Positions 26,143-36,289 of a stretch of DNA of 64,000 nucleotides are shown piece by piece. A program made the translations under genes and the position numbers. This stretch comes from Vreelandella zhanjiangensis DSM 21076 (GTDB taxonomy: Bacteria > Pseudomonadota > Gammaproteobacteria > Pseudomonadales > Halomonadaceae): the NCBI RefSeq assembly GCF_000377665.1, contig NZ_KB898651.1, positions 62,001-126,000 of the forward strand, read 5' to 3'. Numbering within the stretch: the first letter of the stretch is position 1; every line of letters begins with the position of its first letter. The notes under the pieces are model-generated. The model was not told the origin of the DNA. It did no database searches and saw only the letters and a program-made list of their open reading frames with translations.

Positions 26143-26996
26143 TGTGTCGCCTGCGTTGCGGCCAGTTAGCGCTGGCCTGCTTTAGTGCACTTACCTCCTT
26201 TCAAGTGGCAGCTTCAACCGATATTGTGACGTTGGACTGGACGATTGCCGAAACGCTGATTGCGCTTGGCAATCCACCGGTAGGACTCGCGGAGATCCCC
26301 CAATATCAACGCTGGGTGGGTGCTGACCAGTTACCCGGCAATGTTGTGGATGTCGGCCTGCGCGCCCAACCCAATCGTGAACTGATGGCTCAACAGGCAC
26401 CCGACCATGTGCTGCTTTCACCGCTGTATATGCGTTTAAGCGACCAGTTGAGTACCATTGCCCCCGTCACCGCGCTTGTCACCTATCAGCCAGGCGATCC
26501 TTTATGGCAACGCCTGGCGCGTACCACCCATACATTAGCCGCCTTAAACGGCGATAATGCATCAGCAGTAACCCTGATTGACGCCGTCGAAACCTATCTG
26601 GAACACCAAAAAGCCCAGTTAACAGGGCAGCCACCGCTGCTCGTCGTACAGTTTATCGACGCGCGGCATCTGCGTGTATTTGGTGAAAACAGCCTGTTTC
26701 AGGCGGTGCTGGAGCGCTTGGGGCTGGCTAGTGTCTGGGAGCATCCAACCAATCAGTGGGGCTTTTCGACGGTGGCGTTAGAGGAACTGCTGAGCTATCC
26801 CGATGCCACCCTGGTAGTAGTCGAGCCGCTCCCTAACAGCATGAATAATGACTTTTCTGACAATGCACTGTGGCAACATCTGCCCGCAGTGCAAGAGAAC
26901 CGCGTTATTCAGCTACCTGCCGTATGGAGTTTTGGTGGGTTTCCATCAGCCAAACGCTTCGCTGAGTTACTCAGTGAAGCGCTGTTAACCGATTAA
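26139..26996 (+). CDS. fhuD: Periplasmic siderophore-binding protein FhuD
   Basis: A 285-residue periplasmic protein with a signal peptide ending near QVAAS. The class III binding fold is shown by LDWTIAETLIALGNPPVGLAE, VVDVGLRAQPNRELM and the C-terminal SFGGFPSAKRFAELL, all typical of the FhuD hydroxamate binders. It overlaps fhuC by an ATGA. It delivers ferric hydroxamates to FhuB. Confidence 0.9.
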   Translation: MMCRLRCGQLALACFSALTSFQVAASTDIVTLDWTIAETLIALGNPPVGLAEIPQYQRWVGADQLPGNVVDVGLRAQPNRELMAQQAPDHVLLSPLYMRLSDQLSTIAPVTALVTYQPGDPLWQRLARTTHTLAALNGDNASAVTLIDAVETYLEHQKAQLTGQPPLLVVQFIDARHLRVFGENSLFQAVLERLGLASVWEHPTNQWGFSTVALEELLSYPDATLVVVEPLPNSMNNDFSDNALWQHLPAVQENRVIQLPAVWSFGGFPSAKRFAELLSEALLTD

Positions 26997-27003
26997 ATCC
27001 CGC

Positions 27004-29163
27004 TTAAAAATCCAGTGTAGCGGAAAGCTTGACCGTACGCGGCTCGCCCTGGGTCAGGTAACCACCGGTCGCCGAGGCCCAGTAGTTTTCATCGGTGAGG
27101 TTTTCGATGTTGGCGCGCAGGGTTAGGGTATTCGCATTGAGCGGCATGGCGTAACGAACGCCAAGATCCCAGCGGGTCCAGGCATCGACTTCCAGCTGGT
27201 TGGCCGCGTCCAGGTACTGGCTGCCGTTACGCACTGCTCGACCGCTGAGTGTCCAGCCTGGCGCCTGGGGAATATCCCACTCGCTGCCGACCACTAGCCG
27301 ATAGTTGGGAACGCCCACCGCGTCGTTACCCTGGTTCGTGCCATCGTTAGTGTGGGTGAGCTCAGGATTAATCCACATCGCGCTGCTCAACAGGCGCCAA
27401 CCATCCATCGGCTCGCCGTAAACACTTAGCTCCACGCCGCGGTTACGCTGCTCGCCATAGTAGGCGTAAATACCGGTTTCAGCGTCAACAAAGGCATTGG
27501 GCTGCTCGATCTGAAACAGGCTCAAACTGCCGCCCAGGTTGCCCAAATCGAGCTTGGCACCGACTTCGTTCTGCTCCGCTTCAATCAAACCAATATTCTG
27601 CCCGGCATTCACCGTCGTGGTGGGTGCCGTATCACCCGGCTGTAGCGCTTCAATATGATTGGCATAGAGCGATAGAGAGTCCGTCGGCTTCACCACGATA
27701 CCGTATACCGGTGAAAGACGTGTATCGCTGAACCGGTTGTCGAACTCGCCTTGATAGCTATAGTTGGTAACCTCGACATCCTGATAGCGTGCCCCCAGGG
27801 TCAACAGTAGGCGATCATCCAGAAACCCCAGGGTATCGGAAAGCGATACGCCGCTGTTGCGCGTGCGGCTGCGCAAATTCGGGTTATCCAAGTTACCCCC
27901 TATCAACCCAGGCTCCCGCAAAGCCACGTCGGCTGGTTGGTAGATATTCGTCAAGGATGAGGAGGCTATTGCATAGGCCGACCGAGTGGTGCGATAGATG
28001 CTTGAATAGCCCAGGTCCAGCTGGTGGCTGACGACTCCCGTATTGAAGGCCCCGCGTAAACCAGCCTGCCCGCCGACACCCTCAGCGCGATACGGCACGC
28101 TCATCTGGCCGACAGTGGCGGCACCATCCGCGCCATTGACGGTGGGCGATCCATAGGTTCCGTTTTCCCGGGTATTGCTGCCACCCAATGCTGCATAGGC
28201 CGTCCAGCTGTCGGTCATGTCGTACTCACCGCGCAGCATGGCAAAGTTGGTCTTAAGCTGTGTATTGGCCCATTGGGGTGCATAGTTGGTACTTGCCGAA
28301 GGGGCATTGGGAACACTGTCCATACCAGCGCCTACGTGAACCACCGAACGACCGCTTTGGACGGTATGGGCTTGGTGGCCAATATCCAGCGAAGCACGAC
28401 CACGCTCACCGCGATAATCCAGCCCCACAACGGCCGACGTTGCACGCTGCTCTTCATTATCAATTGCGCTGTACCCCCGGCCTCGCTCGATACTGGCACG
28501 CATGCCGAACTGATGCTCGGCGCCAAAACGCCGTCCAAGCTCTACGCCACTTTCCACATAGCCGCTGTCGGTCACCGCGGTAGTCAGCTGGGTGAGCGGT
28601 TCATCTGCGGCGCGTTTGGGCTCAATATTGATCGCCCCGCCAACGCCTGAACCACTTGGCGACACGCCATTGGCAAAAGCATTGGCGCCTTTAAACAGCT
28701 CCACGCGCTCGGCAAGGTTGGTGGCAACCACTTGGCGCGGCAATACGCCGTAGAGACCGCCATAAGAGATGTCATCACCATCAAGCTCAAAGCCGCGAAT
28801 CTGAAACTTTTCAGCGAAGTTGCCATAACCAAAACCACTTTGTACCGAAGCATCATTGATCAGCACATCCGCCAGCGTTTTTGCCTGCTGATTGTCGATT
28901 AACTCTGAGGTAAAACCGATCACATTGAAGGGTATATCTGCAGCCGCACGCTGCCCCCAGGTGCCAATGCGTGCGCCAGCCGCTACTTGCCCACCGGCAA
29001 ACGCTGAAGTCGGCGCATTGCCATGCGCCGTTGCTTCACCAATAACAGTAACGGTTTCAAGCGCGGCGTCGTTGGGCGCTTGCGCCCAGACAGTGTTAGG
29101 TAACTGCAATGCGCCCAATATTACAAACGTAAGCGAGCGCCAAGCGGGGGACGGCAGCGACAT
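27004..29163 (-). CDS. TonB-dependent siderophore receptor (FhuA/FhuE-type set)
   Basis: A 719-residue outer-membrane receptor with signal peptide (about 1-27). The plug domain (about 55-180) contains the IRGFELDGDDISYGG and VELFKGANAFANGVSPSGSGVGGAINIEPKR elements, followed by the 22-strand barrel ending in LDF. It converges on fhuD (8 bp apart) and is divergent from the fhuF gene. The partnership with FhuBCD is inferred from position, making a ferric-hydroxamate ligand likely. Confidence 0.92.
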   Translation of the reverse strand: MSLPSPAWRSLTFVILGALQLPNTVWAQAPNDAALETVTVIGEATAHGNAPTSAFAGGQVAAGARIGTWGQRAAADIPFNVIGFTSELIDNQQAKTLADVLINDASVQSGFGYGNFAEKFQIRGFELDGDDISYGGLYGVLPRQVVATNLAERVELFKGANAFANGVSPSGSGVGGAINIEPKRAADEPLTQLTTAVTDSGYVESGVELGRRFGAEHQFGMRASIERGRGYSAIDNEEQRATSAVVGLDYRGERGRASLDIGHQAHTVQSGRSVVHVGAGMDSVPNAPSASTNYAPQWANTQLKTNFAMLRGEYDMTDSWTAYAALGGSNTRENGTYGSPTVNGADGAATVGQMSVPYRAEGVGGQAGLRGAFNTGVVSHQLDLGYSSIYRTTRSAYAIASSSLTNIYQPADVALREPGLIGGNLDNPNLRSRTRNSGVSLSDTLGFLDDRLLLTLGARYQDVEVTNYSYQGEFDNRFSDTRLSPVYGIVVKPTDSLSLYANHIEALQPGDTAPTTTVNAGQNIGLIEAEQNEVGAKLDLGNLGGSLSLFQIEQPNAFVDAETGIYAYYGEQRNRGVELSVYGEPMDGWRLLSSAMWINPELTHTNDGTNQGNDAVGVPNYRLVVGSEWDIPQAPGWTLSGRAVRNGSQYLDAANQLEVDAWTRWDLGVRYAMPLNANTLTLRANIENLTDENYWASATGGYLTQGEPRTVKLSATLDF

Positions 29164-29234
29164 GCGAGTTCCTTATATTTTTTAAGAGCAAACAGGACTG
29201 ATAGCGGAGCAGGAGCGCAAAGGCTACAACAAAA

Positions 29235-29253
29235 CAAACTCATTTTCATTTGA
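29235..29253. promoter_or_regulatory. Possible Fur site between receptor and fhuF
   Basis: An A+T-rich stretch that, read on the minus strand, matches about 11 of 19 Fur consensus positions (AAATGAAAATGAG core). It lies in the divergent gap between the receptor and fhuF. This is weaker than the other sites. Confidence 0.4.
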
Positions 29254-29356
29254 TATATAGACGCATTCAATATCGTTTCGATGTTTTACTGATATGTATT
29301 ATCGTTTAGACTGCGCCACATATACGCTTCTCAGTGCCCAGTGTTGGAGTCCGGTT

Positions 29357-30136
29357 ATGTCTCTTGCGTTACGTCAGACTGCTGCTGCCCTACCCTCGTT
29401 GGCCGACTGTTACCAGGGCTCGGGGCCCTTGGCGCCTTTTACACCTCCGCTGATTGGCACAGAAATACCCGCAGGCGCGATTAAAGCTGCTCGCTGGCGC
29501 AACCCTGCGCTGTTAGAACAAGACATTTCGCTTTATGCCTCACGCTACCCAGGCGGCGATAAGCGTGCGATCACGTCGCTGTGGTCGAAATGGCACTTTG
29601 TTGCGCTAACCGTGCCTACCCTTGCGGCGCAACTTCTCCTCAACCGCGATTTACCGGTCGGGCTCGATAATGCACATGTGATCGTTAATGAGCAGGGATG
29701 TACAAAGCAGCTTTGGCTCCCTGATGAAGGCGTGCCGTTGGATACGCAAGACCCGGGTAAGCGCTTTGCCAAATTGATTGATCAACACTGGGCGCCGCTT
29801 ATTGAACGACTGGCCGCCATCTCCGGCGCGGCCCCACGGGTATTCTGGAGCAATGCCGGTGGCTATCTGAATTTCTACATCAATGCTTTGGCAGAGCATC
29901 CGGAGGTCAATCAAGCGGCGCTCACTGCCGCACGGGCTCTTCTGGAATCGCGCCACCTTAACGGGCAGCGTAATCCTTTGTTTCAGCCGGTGCGCACGTT
30001 TACACCTAAAGGCAGTGATGAGGTGAAGCAAGTGCGCAAGCTTTGCTGCCTGCGCTACTTGCTGGATGAGTTCAGCGTCTGCAGTAACTGTCCGCTGGAA
30101 GGCTGTGACCGCGTGGCTCGCAAGCGGTCAACGTAA
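29357..30136 (+). CDS. fhuF: Ferric-siderophore reductase FhuF
   Basis: A 259-residue cytoplasmic protein whose C-terminus carries the FhuF [2Fe-2S] pattern CC-x10-C-x2-C (CCLRYLLDEFSVCSNCP). The region WSNAGGYLNFYINAL is also typical of the family. FhuF reduces hydroxamate-bound iron to release it. GGAG lies upstream of the ATG at 29357; an earlier ATG at 29294 falls in the promoter region. It stands between the two TonB-receptor units, head to head with the first. Confidence 0.92.
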   Translation: MSLALRQTAAALPSLADCYQGSGPLAPFTPPLIGTEIPAGAIKAARWRNPALLEQDISLYASRYPGGDKRAITSLWSKWHFVALTVPTLAAQLLLNRDLPVGLDNAHVIVNEQGCTKQLWLPDEGVPLDTQDPGKRFAKLIDQHWAPLIERLAAISGAAPRVFWSNAGGYLNFYINALAEHPEVNQAALTAARALLESRHLNGQRNPLFQPVRTFTPKGSDEVKQVRKLCCLRYLLDEFSVCSNCPLEGCDRVARKRST

Positions 30137-30147
30137 ACGAATAGGGT

Positions 30148-31803
30148 TTAAAGATTTATCTGGGCGACGGCATCCTGGCTCGCCACGTCGCGCTGCTCGC
30201 CGGTTAGCTCGCGTAGCTGCCCTTGCGACATTTCCAGCAAACGATCCGCGTGAACGAAGTAGCTGTCATCGTGGCTAATCGCAAACACCGTTTTGCCCAT
30301 ATCACGCAGATGGGGCAGCAGTTCGCGATAAAATAGCCGCCTGAACTGCGGGTCCTGATCAGCGGCCCACTCATCCAGCAATAAAATGTCCCGCTCTTCA
30401 GCAATAGCTAATAGAAGCGCCAGGCGCTTGCGCTGGCCCTGGGAAAGCTGGGTATTAACGACTCGGTCGCCCTCCCACTGTAACTTTTGCTGCATCTGCA
30501 AGCGGTTTAACCACGTGTCGATAAGTGCAGGGTCGGCTTTTTCACCGCCAGCTTTCATGGCCAGATCAAACTGATGGAAATCGGTAAACACACTGGCAAA
30601 TCGCGCCCGAAAGGCGTGCCACTGCGCAGGCGTAAGCACTTGCCCATCGACCTTGATCTGCCCGCTTTGCGGACGGTACAGCCCGGTTAACAGCCGCGCA
30701 AAGGTAGATTTTCCACTACCGTTGCCGCCAATCAGAAAGATCTGTTCGCCACGCGTCAGGGTTAAATTGACCGGCCCGACATGAAACCCTTCGCCCTGCT
30801 CACCAGAGGGGTAGTGGTAGGTCACATCGACAAGTTCCAGACGCTGCCATGATGCAAAGGCATCATCGACCTCAAAACCCGGCTGATAATCGGCAAGCTT
30901 GAGGCTTGCAAGCTTATCAAACGCTACCTGGGCGCTAATCAGAGTCGGCCAGGCACCTACCGCCTGAATAAGCGGAGTGCGTAAAAACAGCAGGGTTAAT
31001 GCAAACGTGGCCGCCACAGCCGGTGTGGCCCAGCCAAGCCCGTTAGCCATAAAGAACACCACACCAATGGCCCCCAACATCATGATGTTGGACCAGTTGC
31101 CGGCGCTCAAGTGATACGTATCGGCCCGGATAATATGGTAGCGGTAGTCCCGCGCATTAGCGGTGTAGCTGTCATCAAAAAACCGCTTCGCCCGGTCGCG
31201 GTTCAAGGCCAGCTCTTTGCGTCCTTCAATCGCCGATTGATAGTCTTTATAGAGACGATCTTCAGTTTCGCGTACAAGATTAAAGTGGCGATATACCTTA
31301 GATACCAACACCCAGCCCACACCCATGGTGAAAGCAATCCACACGATGGTAATCACCACCATTTCCGGTGAAAGCCACGCCAAATACGCAACCGAGGCAA
31401 GGGTTAGCACTACCCCCTGAACAAGCTCAGGCAGGCGCACAAACCCGATGGTGATATTACGAACATCGCTTGAAAGGCTCGCCAGCAGCGTTGAATTACC
31501 TAGCTGCTCAAGACGTTCGATATCCGTATCCAGAATGCGTTTGACAAGTCTTGAGCGCAGATCATAAACGAAATGGTGGCCCAGCAAGGTAAGGGCTAAC
31601 TGGGTCGCCAGGGTCACCACCAGCAATACCACCAACAATCCCAAAAACTGGGGTAGCGCCGACATGGGGCTGCCTACCTCAATTAGTCGCTGATTGATAA
31701 AGGCAATAACCCCGACCCCCAAGCCCGCGCTCAAAAGGCTTAAACCAATGGCACCTAAAAACGGCCATCGGTAGTGACGAAAGACAACCTGCAGCAACTC
31801 CAT
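30148..31803 (-). CDS. Siderophore/cyclic peptide ABC exporter (PvdE/YojI type)
   Basis: A 551-residue fused exporter with about six N-terminal membrane spans (1-300) and an ATPase domain with Walker [10 protein letters not shown], a divergent signature LSQGQRKR and Walker [14 protein letters not shown], followed by the H-loop SHDD. LSQGQ and DEWAADQDP are characteristic of the cyclic-peptide exporter family (YojI, PvdE, SyrD). No siderophore synthetase genes occur in the window, so the cargo is unknown; peptide siderophore or microcin-like peptide are the family's usual cargoes. It ends 11 bp from the fhuF stop. Confidence 0.9.
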   Translation of the reverse strand: MELLQVVFRHYRWPFLGAIGLSLLSAGLGVGVIAFINQRLIEVGSPMSALPQFLGLLVVLLVVTLATQLALTLLGHHFVYDLRSRLVKRILDTDIERLEQLGNSTLLASLSSDVRNITIGFVRLPELVQGVVLTLASVAYLAWLSPEMVVITIVWIAFTMGVGWVLVSKVYRHFNLVRETEDRLYKDYQSAIEGRKELALNRDRAKRFFDDSYTANARDYRYHIIRADTYHLSAGNWSNIMMLGAIGVVFFMANGLGWATPAVAATFALTLLFLRTPLIQAVGAWPTLISAQVAFDKLASLKLADYQPGFEVDDAFASWQRLELVDVTYHYPSGEQGEGFHVGPVNLTLTRGEQIFLIGGNGSGKSTFARLLTGLYRPQSGQIKVDGQVLTPAQWHAFRARFASVFTDFHQFDLAMKAGGEKADPALIDTWLNRLQMQQKLQWEGDRVVNTQLSQGQRKRLALLLAIAEERDILLLDEWAADQDPQFRRLFYRELLPHLRDMGKTVFAISHDDSYFVHADRLLEMSQGQLRELTGEQRDVASQDAVAQINL

Positions 31804-31866
31804 TAGCGCTTCCCGACTGAGATATAGGCAGCGAATTGTGACGGACTACCCCGCCAAGTCAATGCG

Positions 31867-31885
31867 CAAAGTGATTTTCATTTAC
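31867..31885. promoter_or_regulatory. Fur-box-like site upstream of ABC exporter
   Basis: On the minus strand the site matches 13 of 19 Fur consensus positions (core AAATGAAAATCAC). It lies 64 bp upstream of the exporter start, so the exporter is probably iron-regulated. Confidence 0.6.
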
Positions 31886-31934
31886 ATTTTCCACTACCCT
31901 TGCGGATCACTAAAAAATAACGTCATTTACATAT

Positions 31935-31953
31935 GGCAATGATAAACATTACC
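31935..31953. promoter_or_regulatory. Strong Fur-box-like site upstream of IutA-like receptor
   Basis: GGCAATGATAAACATTACC matches 15 of 19 Fur consensus positions, the best in the window. It lies 73 bp before the receptor start and about 50 bp from the divergent exporter's site. Confidence 0.75.
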
Positions 31954-32025
31954 ATTGACTTGAAAGACTACTATTTGCTCTTTATTAAAACGAAAAAAAC
32001 GCTACTCAGTAAGGGCCCGATTGCC

Positions 32026-34164
32026 ATGCTTATTCGCTCCACGTTTACTCCCGCCCGCCTGCTACCGCTGCTTTTATGGCCTGCGTTAGCCAATGCCCAA
32101 CAGGCGCAGCCAGCCCACTCATCCACTCAGGAGCCGCCTACCCACGAACTATCCGAGTTAGTGGTATCGGCAACACGTAATCAGAGCATCGCAGGTGAAA
32201 CAGCACAAAAAGTCACCATCATTACTCGTGAACAGATCGAGCAGCAGCTAGCCATCACTCAGGATCCGGGGCAAGTACTGAGTAATTTGATTCCGTCCTA
32301 TTCGCCCAGTCGCCAAAAGCTTTCCAATGCCGGAGAAACCTTTCGAGGCCGTTCACCGCTGTTTCTAATCGACGGTGTACCGCAATCCAACCCGCTGCGC
32401 GACAGCGCCCGAGACAGCTATACCATCGACCTGAGCATGGTCGAGCGTATCGAGGTTATCCATGGTGCCAGTGCCGAGCATGGCCTGGGAGCAACAGGCG
32501 GCATTATTAACTACGTGACACGCCGGGCAGAGAGCGGCTCCTTCAATCAGCATGCCGGCATTCGTCTAACTACGGATGATCGCTTCGAGTCGGAAGGATT
32601 TGGTCATCAGATTGATTATCGGCTCAGCGGCCAGCAGGGTAACTGGGATTATCTGGCAGCGGTTACGCGCCACGAGCGCGGTGTATTCTTCGACGGTAAC
32701 AACGAGCTTATTGGCGTTGCCTACCCGGGCGAGCTGCAAAACTCACGCAGCTATGACGTGCTGGCGAAAGTCGGCTACTGGCTAGGCGATAATCAAAATA
32801 TCGAACTCTCGGTCAATCGCTTCGAGCTTGAAGGCCATAATGACTACGTGCCAGTTGCGGGCGACCGTAGCGCAGGAATCCCTACCACCGCAAGGCGCGG
32901 TACACCGCTGGGCGAGCCTGGCTATAACGAAGTCACCACGGTTAGCGCGGCTTACTCACATAGCGACTGGTACGGCAATACTCTTGATGCCCAGCTTTAC
33001 AGTCAGCAGTTTCGGGCTCAGTTCGACACCATCACTACCTTTCCCTACCCCGGTGAAAATGGCGAAACGCTGTATGATCAAACGCGCAACGAGTCAGACA
33101 AGCTGGGCGCCAAGTTCACGCTTAGCCGGGGCGGGCTGTGGGATGACCGCTTAACGCTCACCACCGGGGTGGATTTACTTCAAGACCAGACACGCCAGAT
33201 GCTGACCCATACTGGCCGCACCTACGTGCCGGACAGCGAATTCAATAACATTGCCGCCTTTTTGCAGACCGACCTGGATCTGACGGATCGGCTATTGCTG
33301 CAAACCGGCGTTCGCCATGAGCATGCACAACTGGATGTGGATAGTTTTGCAACGCTTGACCGCAGCGACGTGACTCAGGATCTGGTAAGCGTTGAAGGCG
33401 GAAAACCCTCCTTCGATGAAACGCTGTTTAATGCGGGTCTGGTCTTTCAGGTCAACGACTGGGCACAGCTATACGCTAATTACTCGGAAGGCTTTGGCAT
33501 GCCTGACGTTGGCCGCGTGCTGCGCAGTATTTCAACCCCCAACCAGTCTGTGGATAGCCTGTTACAGCTGGAGCCTATCGTTACCGACAATCGTGAAATC
33601 GGTGCCCGGTTTGATTGGGAGCGCTATGGGCTTGAGCTTAGTTATTACGAATCCAACTCTGATTACGGCGAGCGGTTAACCCAGGATAACGGCGTGTGGG
33701 TAGGCAGCCGGGAGAAAACCGAAATCAGCGGCATTGAGATCAGCGGCGATATGCAGGTTACCGATGCCCATACGTTAAACGCCAGCTACACCTACGCCGA
33801 GGGCAAATCGGATACTACCGGCGATGGCCAGGTCGACACCGAACTGACCGGAATCAATATCGCGCCCAGTACGCTCAAGCTCTCCTGGTCGGCGATCTGG
33901 AACAAGCAGCTATCAAGCCATTTGCAAGGCACGCATTACTTTAACCGCAGCGTTGACGACCCTGAGCTTGAATTCGATGGCTACAGCCTGGTGGATGCCG
34001 CTCTCACTTACCAACTGCCCTTGGGCCGAGCGAGCTTCGGTATCGAAAACATGTTTGACCGGCAGTACCTGACGTATTATTCCCAGGCGGCGCGCGTCAG
34101 TGACGACTACTATTTCACTGGCCGCGGACGTACTTTTACGCTGGGCTATAGCGTCGATTTTTAA
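32026..34164 (+). CDS. TonB-dependent siderophore receptor (IutA-like)
   Basis: A 712-residue outer-membrane receptor. The ATG at 32026 gives a signal peptide ending at ANAQQ; the open frame from 31933 overlaps the Fur site and is rejected. The plug shows VVSATRNQ, FRGRSPLFLIDGVPQSNPLRDS and ERIEVIHGASAEHGLGATGG, similar to the aerobactin receptor IutA, and the barrel ends with ENMFDRQYLTYYSQA and GRGRTFTLGYSVDF, again like IutA. Likely ligand: a carboxylate/hydroxamate siderophore, inferred from this resemblance and the FecB-like system nearby. Confidence 0.9.
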   Translation: MLIRSTFTPARLLPLLLWPALANAQQAQPAHSSTQEPPTHELSELVVSATRNQSIAGETAQKVTIITREQIEQQLAITQDPGQVLSNLIPSYSPSRQKLSNAGETFRGRSPLFLIDGVPQSNPLRDSARDSYTIDLSMVERIEVIHGASAEHGLGATGGIINYVTRRAESGSFNQHAGIRLTTDDRFESEGFGHQIDYRLSGQQGNWDYLAAVTRHERGVFFDGNNELIGVAYPGELQNSRSYDVLAKVGYWLGDNQNIELSVNRFELEGHNDYVPVAGDRSAGIPTTARRGTPLGEPGYNEVTTVSAAYSHSDWYGNTLDAQLYSQQFRAQFDTITTFPYPGENGETLYDQTRNESDKLGAKFTLSRGGLWDDRLTLTTGVDLLQDQTRQMLTHTGRTYVPDSEFNNIAAFLQTDLDLTDRLLLQTGVRHEHAQLDVDSFATLDRSDVTQDLVSVEGGKPSFDETLFNAGLVFQVNDWAQLYANYSEGFGMPDVGRVLRSISTPNQSVDSLLQLEPIVTDNREIGARFDWERYGLELSYYESNSDYGERLTQDNGVWVGSREKTEISGIEISGDMQVTDAHTLNASYTYAEGKSDTTGDGQVDTELTGINIAPSTLKLSWSAIWNKQLSSHLQGTHYFNRSVDDPELEFDGYSLVDAALTYQLPLGRASFGIENMFDRQYLTYYSQAARVSDDYYFTGRGRTFTLGYSVDF

Positions 34165-34203
34165 CCACCCTATCTTTCTCGCCTTCCTTCTAGCGATCGA
34201 TTG

Positions 34204-34230
34204 GCGGCCTTTTTGGGGCCGCTTTTTTTT
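34204..34230 (+). terminator. Rho-independent terminator after IutA-like receptor
   Basis: Stem GCGGCC / GGCCGC with a 7-nt loop followed by eight Ts, 40 bp after the receptor stop. Confidence 0.85.
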
Positions 34231-34259
34231 ATGCGCTGCCCATAGGCACATGGCTTGAA

Positions 34260-35288
34260 TTAATGACGCTGCCAGCGATAAAGCAGATAGATTAAAAATG
34301 GCGCTCCGATACCGGCCACAAAGATGCCCGCCGGTAGGTCGCGGGGTAAAAAGGCAAGTCGGCCGATCAAGTCCGCATGCAGCAGCAACAAGGCGCCGAC
34401 GAGCGCGGTGACCGGCAGCAATGAGGCTGTGCGATTAGCCACCAGACGCCGTGCGATGTGCGGCGCTATCAGGCCGATAAAGCTTAGCCCTCCCGAATAG
34501 GCAATTGCCGCCCCAGTTAACATCACGCTTAAGCCCAGCAGTTTTAAACGACTTACCGTGACCTGTGAACCCAGGCCAATCGCCAGTTCATCTCCTAGCG
34601 ATAATACATCCAGCTGGCGCGCCATCACGAAGGCCAGCGGCAAGCCCAAAGCGACCCAAGGCAGCATGCCGATTACCGATGACCACTGCGTCGCATACAG
34701 GCTGCCGGTCATCCAGATATACGCATGCATGGCCGAGGTATCGGTACTTAAGATCAACAATAGCGTGGTAACGGCGCCCAAGGCCGCCGCAATTCCAATG
34801 CCCATCAGCACCAGGCGTGTCGGCGTTACCCCGCGCGACCAGGCAAGCGTGACGATACCTAGCGCAACGAGTGCCGCCCCGGCCATGGCAGCAAGCGGTA
34901 GCCAACGCTCGCTGATCACGCCCGCCCCCAACGTCAACACCAGCACCGCCGCCACCGATGCACCGCTACTGATCCCGATTACATCTGGAGAAGCCAAGGG
35001 GTTGCGCACCAGTTTCTGGAGTATCAGCCCAGAGACTGCCAAGGCTGCCCCGACCAATATGGCCAATAACGCTCTTGGCAGGCGCAGCTCATACAGTATG
35101 AGCCGGATATCACTGTGTTGGGGGCGTATCAACCCGTGCAGTACATCCATAAAAGCCGTGGGCTGACTGCCCAGCGATACCGAAAGCACCAGACTTGCCA
35201 GGAGTAGAACGCTAAGTATTGCCACTACGCGGCGCGATTGATGTGCGCCGCTGTGCTTCAAGGAGAAAAGGCGCGCAAGTGCGGTCAT
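34260..35288 (-). CDS. FecCD-type iron-siderophore permease, second subunit
   Basis: A 342-residue membrane protein with about ten spans and FecCD elements: VSGLILQKLVRNPLASPDVIGISSGA, LVLMGIGIAAALGA, and LSFIGLIAPHIARRLV. It corresponds to FepG/FecD. It overlaps the preceding permease by ATGA (35285-35288), so the two are coupled. The operon reads binding protein, permease, permease, leftward from 37232. Confidence 0.93.
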   Translation of the reverse strand: MTALARLFSLKHSGAHQSRRVVAILSVLLLASLVLSVSLGSQPTAFMDVLHGLIRPQHSDIRLILYELRLPRALLAILVGAALAVSGLILQKLVRNPLASPDVIGISSGASVAAVLVLTLGAGVISERWLPLAAMAGAALVALGIVTLAWSRGVTPTRLVLMGIGIAAALGAVTTLLLILSTDTSAMHAYIWMTGSLYATQWSSVIGMLPWVALGLPLAFVMARQLDVLSLGDELAIGLGSQVTVSRLKLLGLSVMLTGAAIAYSGGLSFIGLIAPHIARRLVANRTASLLPVTALVGALLLLHADLIGRLAFLPRDLPAGIFVAGIGAPFLIYLLYRWQRH

Positions 35289-36289
35289 AAGCCAAGGCTC
35301 CGACGCCGAGCCAGGTAGAGAAAGAACGGGGTCCCGAGTAGCGCGGTCATGATCCCCACAGGTACCTCCTGTGGGGGCATCAACAACCGCGCGACGGTGT
35401 CAGCCAACATCAACAGGCTTGCGCCCAATACGGCGCAGCCCGGCAATACCCAGTGATGATCACGGCCAAAAATCCCTCGCACCATATGTGGCACAAGCAG
35501 CCCTACAAAACCAATCATACCGGCGATAGCCACCGCTCCACCGGCCAGCACGATCACCGCGCTCCCGGCTAAAAGCTTAATGGCTCCGGTGCGCTGCCCC
35601 AGGCCGGTGGCGACTTCATCATCCAGCGCCAGCAGGTTAAGGGAACGGCACAGCAAAGCGCAGAGCAACAATGCCGCGCCAAACAGCGGTAACAGTGGGA
35701 TAACAGCGTTTAGTTCGCGCCCGGCGACCGAGCCTGCTAACCAAAATAGCAGGCTTTCAAACTGATCCTGATGGGCAATCAACACACCCTGGGCGAGTGA
35801 AACAAACAGCGCCGTCATGGCCACACCGGCAAGAACCACGCGTACCGAAGAAAGCCCCCGCCCAGGGCTACGCCCCAATAGATACACCAGAAATGCCGCC
35901 CCCCCAGCACCTAGGAAGGCCACCCACACCAAGGCAAACGGCGACCTCAAGCCCCACCAAGTGCTTGCCACCACCAGCAATAGCATGGCCCCGGCGTTGA
36001 TGCCCAGTACGCTGGGGGCGGCTAGCGCATTGCGGGTCAAGGTCTGCATTAACGCGCCAGCCACGGCAAGGCTTGCTCCCACTAACGCCGCGATGATCGT
36101 GCGCGATAAACGCTCGGTACGCACAATAAGATGATCGATATTGCCCGGCTGGTAAGCTGTCAGTGCGTTGAAAACAGCTGACCACTCCATCTCGGTCTGG
36201 CCTATTGCAAGGCTCAGCCAGAAAGTCACCAGCAGCAGGGTGGCGCTTACCAGCAACCCCCAACTTTTAGCGCTACGGGTAATTAACAC
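35285..36289 (-). CDS. FecCD-type iron-siderophore permease, first subunit
   Basis: A 334-residue membrane protein corresponding to FepD/FecC, with AGALMQTLTRNALAAPSVLGINAGA, VVLAGVAMTALF, LDDEVATGLGQR and GFVGLLVPHMVRGI. It overlaps the binding-protein gene by 17 bp at its start and the next permease by 4 bp, a tight translational unit. Together with the ATPase at 37347-38192 it forms the second ferric-siderophore importer. Confidence 0.93.
   Translation of the reverse strand: MLITRSAKSWGLLVSATLLLVTFWLSLAIGQTEMEWSAVFNALTAYQPGNIDHLIVRTERLSRTIIAALVGASLAVAGALMQTLTRNALAAPSVLGINAGAMLLLVVASTWWGLRSPFALVWVAFLGAGGAAFLVYLLGRSPGRGLSSVRVVLAGVAMTALFVSLAQGVLIAHQDQFESLLFWLAGSVAGRELNAVIPLLPLFGAALLLCALLCRSLNLLALDDEVATGLGQRTGAIKLLAGSAVIVLAGGAVAIAGMIGFVGLLVPHMVRGIFGRDHHWVLPGCAVLGASLLMLADTVARLLMPPQEVPVGIMTALLGTPFFLYLARRRSLGL

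Noticed and set aside
34558..35166. A 202-codon frame antisense to the FecCD-type permease
   Set aside because: It is low in domain content, rich in Ser/Pro/Thr, and mirrors the membrane permease; a shadow frame.
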